A stretch of DNA of 26,762 nucleotides from contig URKR01000027.1 of NCBI GenBank assembly GCA_900548355.1, positions 1 through 26,762 on the forward strand, read 5' to 3'. Position numbers and translations under genes: made by a program. This document shows, in pieces, positions 24,587-26,762 of the stretch. Origin of the DNA: an uncultured Oscillospiraceae bacterium (GTDB lineage Bacteria; Bacillota; Clostridia; Oscillospirales; Ruminococcaceae). A model generated the notes under the pieces. It did not search any database. It had not been told where the DNA came from and saw only the letters and a list, made by a program, of their open reading frames with translations. How positions within the stretch are numbered: the first letter of the stretch is position 1; each line of letters starts with the position of its first letter.

Positions 24587-24625
24587 AAAACGGCCGGCGC
24601 CCCAAAAAAGGGCGTCGGCCGTTTT
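24587..24625. terminator. Bidirectional terminator between convergent GH2 and uppS genes
   Basis: Arms AAAACGGCCGGCGCCC and GGGCGTCGGCCGTTTT pair with a single G-T wobble around an A-rich loop. The A-tract and T-tract at the ends allow termination in both directions. It is 39 bp after the GH2 stop and 58 bp after the uppS stop. Confidence 0.88.
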
Positions 24626-24682
24626 CCATGGTGCAAAGCGCGCGCGCAAAACAGGGCGCGCTGTGTTTGGGGCGTTTGGGGC

Positions 24683-25399
24683 TTACCGGGGCTTGCTGTC
24701 CCCGCCCATGCGGCGGTCGCGGCGGGCGTATTCTTCAAGCGCCTTGTCAAAGGCGGCCTTGTCAAAATCCGGGAAGAGGGTGGGGGTGAAGTAGAACTCC
24801 GCATAGGCGCACTGCCAGAGCAGGAAGTTGGAAAGCCGCTGTTCCCCGCTTGTGCGGATCAGCAGGTCCACCGGCGGCAGGTCGCTGTACAGGTGGCGCT
24901 CCACCGTGGCTTCATCGATCTGCTCGGGGTCCAGGCTGCCGGCCCGGACTTCGCGCGCAATCGCGCGGGCCGCGTCGGTCAGTTCGGCGTGGCTGCCGTA
25001 GTTCAGGCAGAAGTTGACAACGCCCTTGTCCTTGTCACGGGTGGCGTCCATCATATAGTCCATCGCGTCAAGCACGCGGGGCTGCAGGTTTTCGCGCCGG
25101 CCGCTGAACAGAATGCGGCAGCCGCGCTCGATCATTTCATCGGTCATCGCCTTATAGTTGTTGACAAGCAGGTCCATCAGGAAGTTGACCTCCTTGGAAT
25201 CCCGGGCGAAGTTTTCGGTGGAAAAGACATACAGGCTCAGGATATGCACGCCGCAGTCCTTGATGGCATAGCGGGTGATTTCGGTCAGGCGGTCAAAGCC
25301 GGCCTTGTGGCCAAGGCTTGCCGGCAGGTGGCGCTGGCGGGCCCAGCGGCGGTTGCCGTCCACAATCAGGGCGACATGGGTGGGAATGCGTTCAGGCAT
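24683..25399 (-). CDS. uppS: Isoprenyl transferase (undecaprenyl diphosphate synthase family)
   Basis: It condenses isopentenyl diphosphate units onto farnesyl diphosphate to make the C55 lipid carrier for peptidoglycan and surface glycans. The 238-residue product has the cis-prenyltransferase motifs HVALIVDGNRRWA with catalytic D14, GHKAG (30-34), SLYVFSTENFAR, NYGSHAEL, and the diphosphate-binding RTSGEQRLSNFLLWQCAYAE. Length fits the family. The DGN is followed by R-R-W rather than the common G-R-W; this variant is known in the family. ATG 25399 has AAGGAGG 6 nt upstream and overlaps the ruvX stop by 8 bp. Last gene of the bioY-ruvX-uppS operon. Confidence 0.95.
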   Translation of the reverse strand: MPERIPTHVALIVDGNRRWARQRHLPASLGHKAGFDRLTEITRYAIKDCGVHILSLYVFSTENFARDSKEVNFLMDLLVNNYKAMTDEMIERGCRILFSGRRENLQPRVLDAMDYMMDATRDKDKGVVNFCLNYGSHAELTDAARAIAREVRAGSLDPEQIDEATVERHLYSDLPPVDLLIRTSGEQRLSNFLLWQCAYAEFYFTPTLFPDFDKAAFDKALEEYARRDRRMGGDSKPR

Positions 25400-25874
25400 C
25401 GGGGGCCTCCTTTTCCGGTTGGGGCGGGGCGACGGTTTCAGGCGGGGTTTCGCCGGGGTGCTGCCGCCGCCAGGAAAGAAAACTTTCCAGGATGACGGCC
25501 GCCGACACGGCGTCCAGCTTTTGCTTGCGCTTGGCCCCGAAGGTATCGTTATCGGCTAAAATTGCGGCGGCGGTCACGGTGGTGCGGCGTTCGTCCCACA
25601 GCACCACCGGCATGCCGCAGGCGGCGGCCAGCCGGGCCGCAAACCGGCGGCTTTTGGCCGCGCGGGCGCCCTCGGTGCCGTCCATATTGCGGGGCAGGCC
25701 CACCACCACCCCGCCCGCGCCCTGCCGCGCAATGACGCCGGCGGCGGCCGCAGCCGCCTTGTTCATGCTTTTTTCCTCAATCTGCGGGGTGAGCGGCGTG
25801 GCCAGCAGCTCGGTCGCATCGCTGGCGGCCAGGCCGGTGCGGGCGTCGCCATAATCCACGGCAATCCACTTCAT
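25392..25874 (-). CDS. ruvX: Holliday junction resolvase-like protein, YqgF/RuvX
   Basis: This RNase H-fold nuclease is implicated in 16S pre-rRNA 5' end maturation. The 160-residue product has D7 in the first strand (IAVDYGDARTGLA), VVVGLPRNMDGTEG, E95-containing WDERRTT, and a conserved Asp in KLDAVSAAVIL. The C-terminal Pro/Glu tail (about 139-160) is extra to the usual 135-150 residues. ATG 25874 has AAGGGGG 6 nt upstream. It lies 12 bp after the bioY stop and overlaps uppS, so all three are co-transcribed. Confidence 0.93.
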   Translation of the reverse strand: MKWIAVDYGDARTGLAASDATELLATPLTPQIEEKSMNKAAAAAAGVIARQGAGGVVVGLPRNMDGTEGARAAKSRRFAARLAAACGMPVVLWDERRTTVTAAAILADNDTFGAKRKQKLDAVSAAVILESFLSWRRQHPGETPPETVAPPQPEKEAPDA

Positions 25875-25886
25875 CGGCGGCCCCCT

Positions 25887-26423
25887 TTACAGCCCGCACC
25901 GGGGCGCCAGCTTGCGCCCCAGCGCGGCGGCCAGTGCGATCTTGGCGGCATCGCCGGGCAAAAACGGCAGCACGCAGAGCGCAAGGCTCTGCCACAGCGA
26001 AATACCGGTGATGGCCATGAACCAGACGGTGCCCAGCGCGTAGCAGCCCAGGCACCCCGCCGCCATGGCCCCCGCCAACCGCCTGGCCGAAGCGCCGCGC
26101 GGGGCCAGCACGCCGGTGAGCAGCGCGGCCAGAAGATACCCGATCACATAGCCGCCGGTGCGGCCGAACAGCACGGCCGGCCCGCCGCCAAGCCCCGCCA
26201 GCACCGGCACGCCGACAGCCGCCAGCACAAGATAGACCAGCTGGCTGGCCGTGCCCCACACAGGGCCGAGCAGCGCGCCCGCCAGGTAGACCGCAAACAG
26301 CGCCAGGTTGACCGGCACGCCCCAGGGCATGGGGATGGCGATCTGGCTGCAGACGGCGGTCAGCGCGGCGAACAGCGCGCAGAGGATCATCCGCCGGATG
26401 CGGCGGTGGGTGGTGGTGTACAT
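25887..26423 (-). CDS. bioY: Biotin ECF transporter S component BioY
   Basis: BioY binds biotin in the membrane and associates with an ECF energizing module. The 178-residue protein has about six hydrophobic helices and the family signatures PMPWGVPVNLALFAVYLAG and FGRTGGYVIGYLLAA. The C-terminal segment has PGDAAKIALAAALG, also typical. ATG 26423 has AAGGAGG 8 nt upstream; the longer in-frame start lacks one. No ATPase or T gene is adjacent; the ecfA1-ecfA2-ecfT set at 10194-12932 is the obvious partner. No BirA-type operator was recognised upstream. Confidence 0.92.
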   Translation of the reverse strand: MYTTTHRRIRRMILCALFAALTAVCSQIAIPMPWGVPVNLALFAVYLAGALLGPVWGTASQLVYLVLAAVGVPVLAGLGGGPAVLFGRTGGYVIGYLLAALLTGVLAPRGASARRLAGAMAAGCLGCYALGTVWFMAITGISLWQSLALCVLPFLPGDAAKIALAAALGRKLAPRCGL

Positions 26424-26460
26424 GGGCAGTCCCTCCTTGAACGGCATTGTATCTGCCACC

Positions 26461-26490
26461 AGTATACCGTCATGGGGGGGTGTGCGTCAA
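26461..26490 (-). promoter_or_regulatory. Promoter of the bioY-ruvX-uppS operon
   Basis: On the minus strand TTGACG (26485-26490) and TATACT (26461-26466) are spaced 18 bp, 38 bp upstream of the bioY ATG. The hairpin array starts 28 bp further upstream. Confidence 0.75.
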
Positions 26491-26517
26491 CCGGGGCTGC
26501 CCGGCGGCTTTCCCACA

Positions 26518-26762
26518 ATTCCCAAAAATCATGACACCCCCTCTATTTTTGGGAATTAACTCAGTTTTCATCGTTGCAACGCCAATAGTTTATTCCCAAA
26601 AATACCTGGATTTTTGGGAATTCCCAAAATTCATGACACCCCCTATTTTTGGGAATTACCCCACTTTTCATCGCTGCAACGTCAATAGTTCATTCCCAAA
26701 AATAGCCGGATTTTTGGGAATTCCCAAAATTCATGACACCCCCTCTATTTTTGGGAATTACC
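26518..26762. repeat. Tandem array of about 100-bp units with alternating hairpins (open at right edge)
   Basis: Units start at 26518, 26620 and 26720 (periods 102 and 100); the third is cut by the window end. Each unit has hairpin a: TTCCCAAAAAT (or ...AAAATT), a 13-15 nt loop CATGACACCCCCT(CT), then ATTTTTGGGAA. A linker with TTTTCATCGYTGCAACG and CAATAGTT follows (CGTTGCAACG is palindromic in unit 1). Hairpin b is TTCCCAAAAAT, a 6-nt loop (ACCTGG or AGCCGG), then ATTTTTGGGAA. Hairpins: 26519-26555, 26593-26620, 26621-26655, 26693-26720, 26721-26757. No ORF runs through it. Confidence 0.85.

Noticed and set aside
21966..24629. 887-residue minus-strand frame opposite the GH2 gene
   Set aside because: The plus strand encodes a complete GH2 enzyme with both catalytic glutamates; the antisense frame passes through terminator and promoter regions.
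26424..26462. Biotin-responsive BirA operator before bioY
   Set aside because: No long TTGTTAAC-type inverted repeat could be found between promoter and start codon.
26518..26762. CRISPR array
   Set aside because: The near-identical part covers almost the whole 100-bp unit, spacers are absent, and each unit has two hairpins; it is a tandem repeat instead.

Overview
The window looks like a chromosomal segment from a GC-rich anaerobic Bacillota, most likely Oscillospiraceae/Ruminococcaceae of the Faecalibacterium-Gemmiger-Subdoligranulum type. This is inferred from the gene families (ClpE-like ATPase with a zinc finger, DUF5711 next to CvpA, ECF A-A-T module plus BioY, MarR with a two-gene ABC exporter, a clostridial-type GH2), strong AAGGAGG ribosome binding sites and GC-rich intergenic hairpin repeats. 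No species call can be made from sequence alone. Almost all genes lie on the minus strand; tRNA-Val, one 45-residue ORF and a GH2 glycosidase lie on the plus strand.

Layout. 1-968: 5' part of a multi-pass membrane protein running off the left edge. 1139-6613: galE, an AraC-type regulator, a lipoprotein with a zinc-metalloprotease signature, and a ClpE-like ATPase, all leftward. 6743-8902: CvpA-family and DUF5711 membrane proteins. 8921-9448: a composite of repeats in which a 168-bp MITE-like element is nested inside a larger palindromic element. 9425-16122: a long leftward gene run ruvC-ruvA-ruvB-methyltransferase-ecfA1-ecfA2-ecfT-truA, with a promoter before ruvC and a repeat inserted between ecfA1 and ecfA2. 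16260-16768: hairpin, tRNA-Val(GAC) with its promoter and terminator, a small ORF, and a bidirectional terminator. 16899-21218: marR and a heterodimeric ABC exporter, with a promoter and palindromic operator. 21319-21981: an orphan OmpR-type response regulator. 22350-24548: GH2 glycosidase. 24587-26490: bioY-ruvX-uppS operon with promoter and terminator. 26518-26762: a tandem array of about 100-bp units built from TTCCCAAAAAT hairpins, running off the right edge.

How genes work together. RuvABC is a complete Holliday-junction machine. EcfA1/EcfA2/EcfT form a general ECF energizing module; BioY, 13 kb away, has no ATPase next to it and is a plausible S-component user of that module. MarR probably represses its own exporter operon. 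The exporter pair has one canonical and one degenerate ATPase site, as known for heterodimeric exporters.

The most unusual material is not coding. A family of palindromic repeats sits flush against gene ends, supplies the stop codons of ecfA1 and truA, and keeps its hairpins by compensatory change. The right-edge hairpin array is the best candidate for something undescribed.
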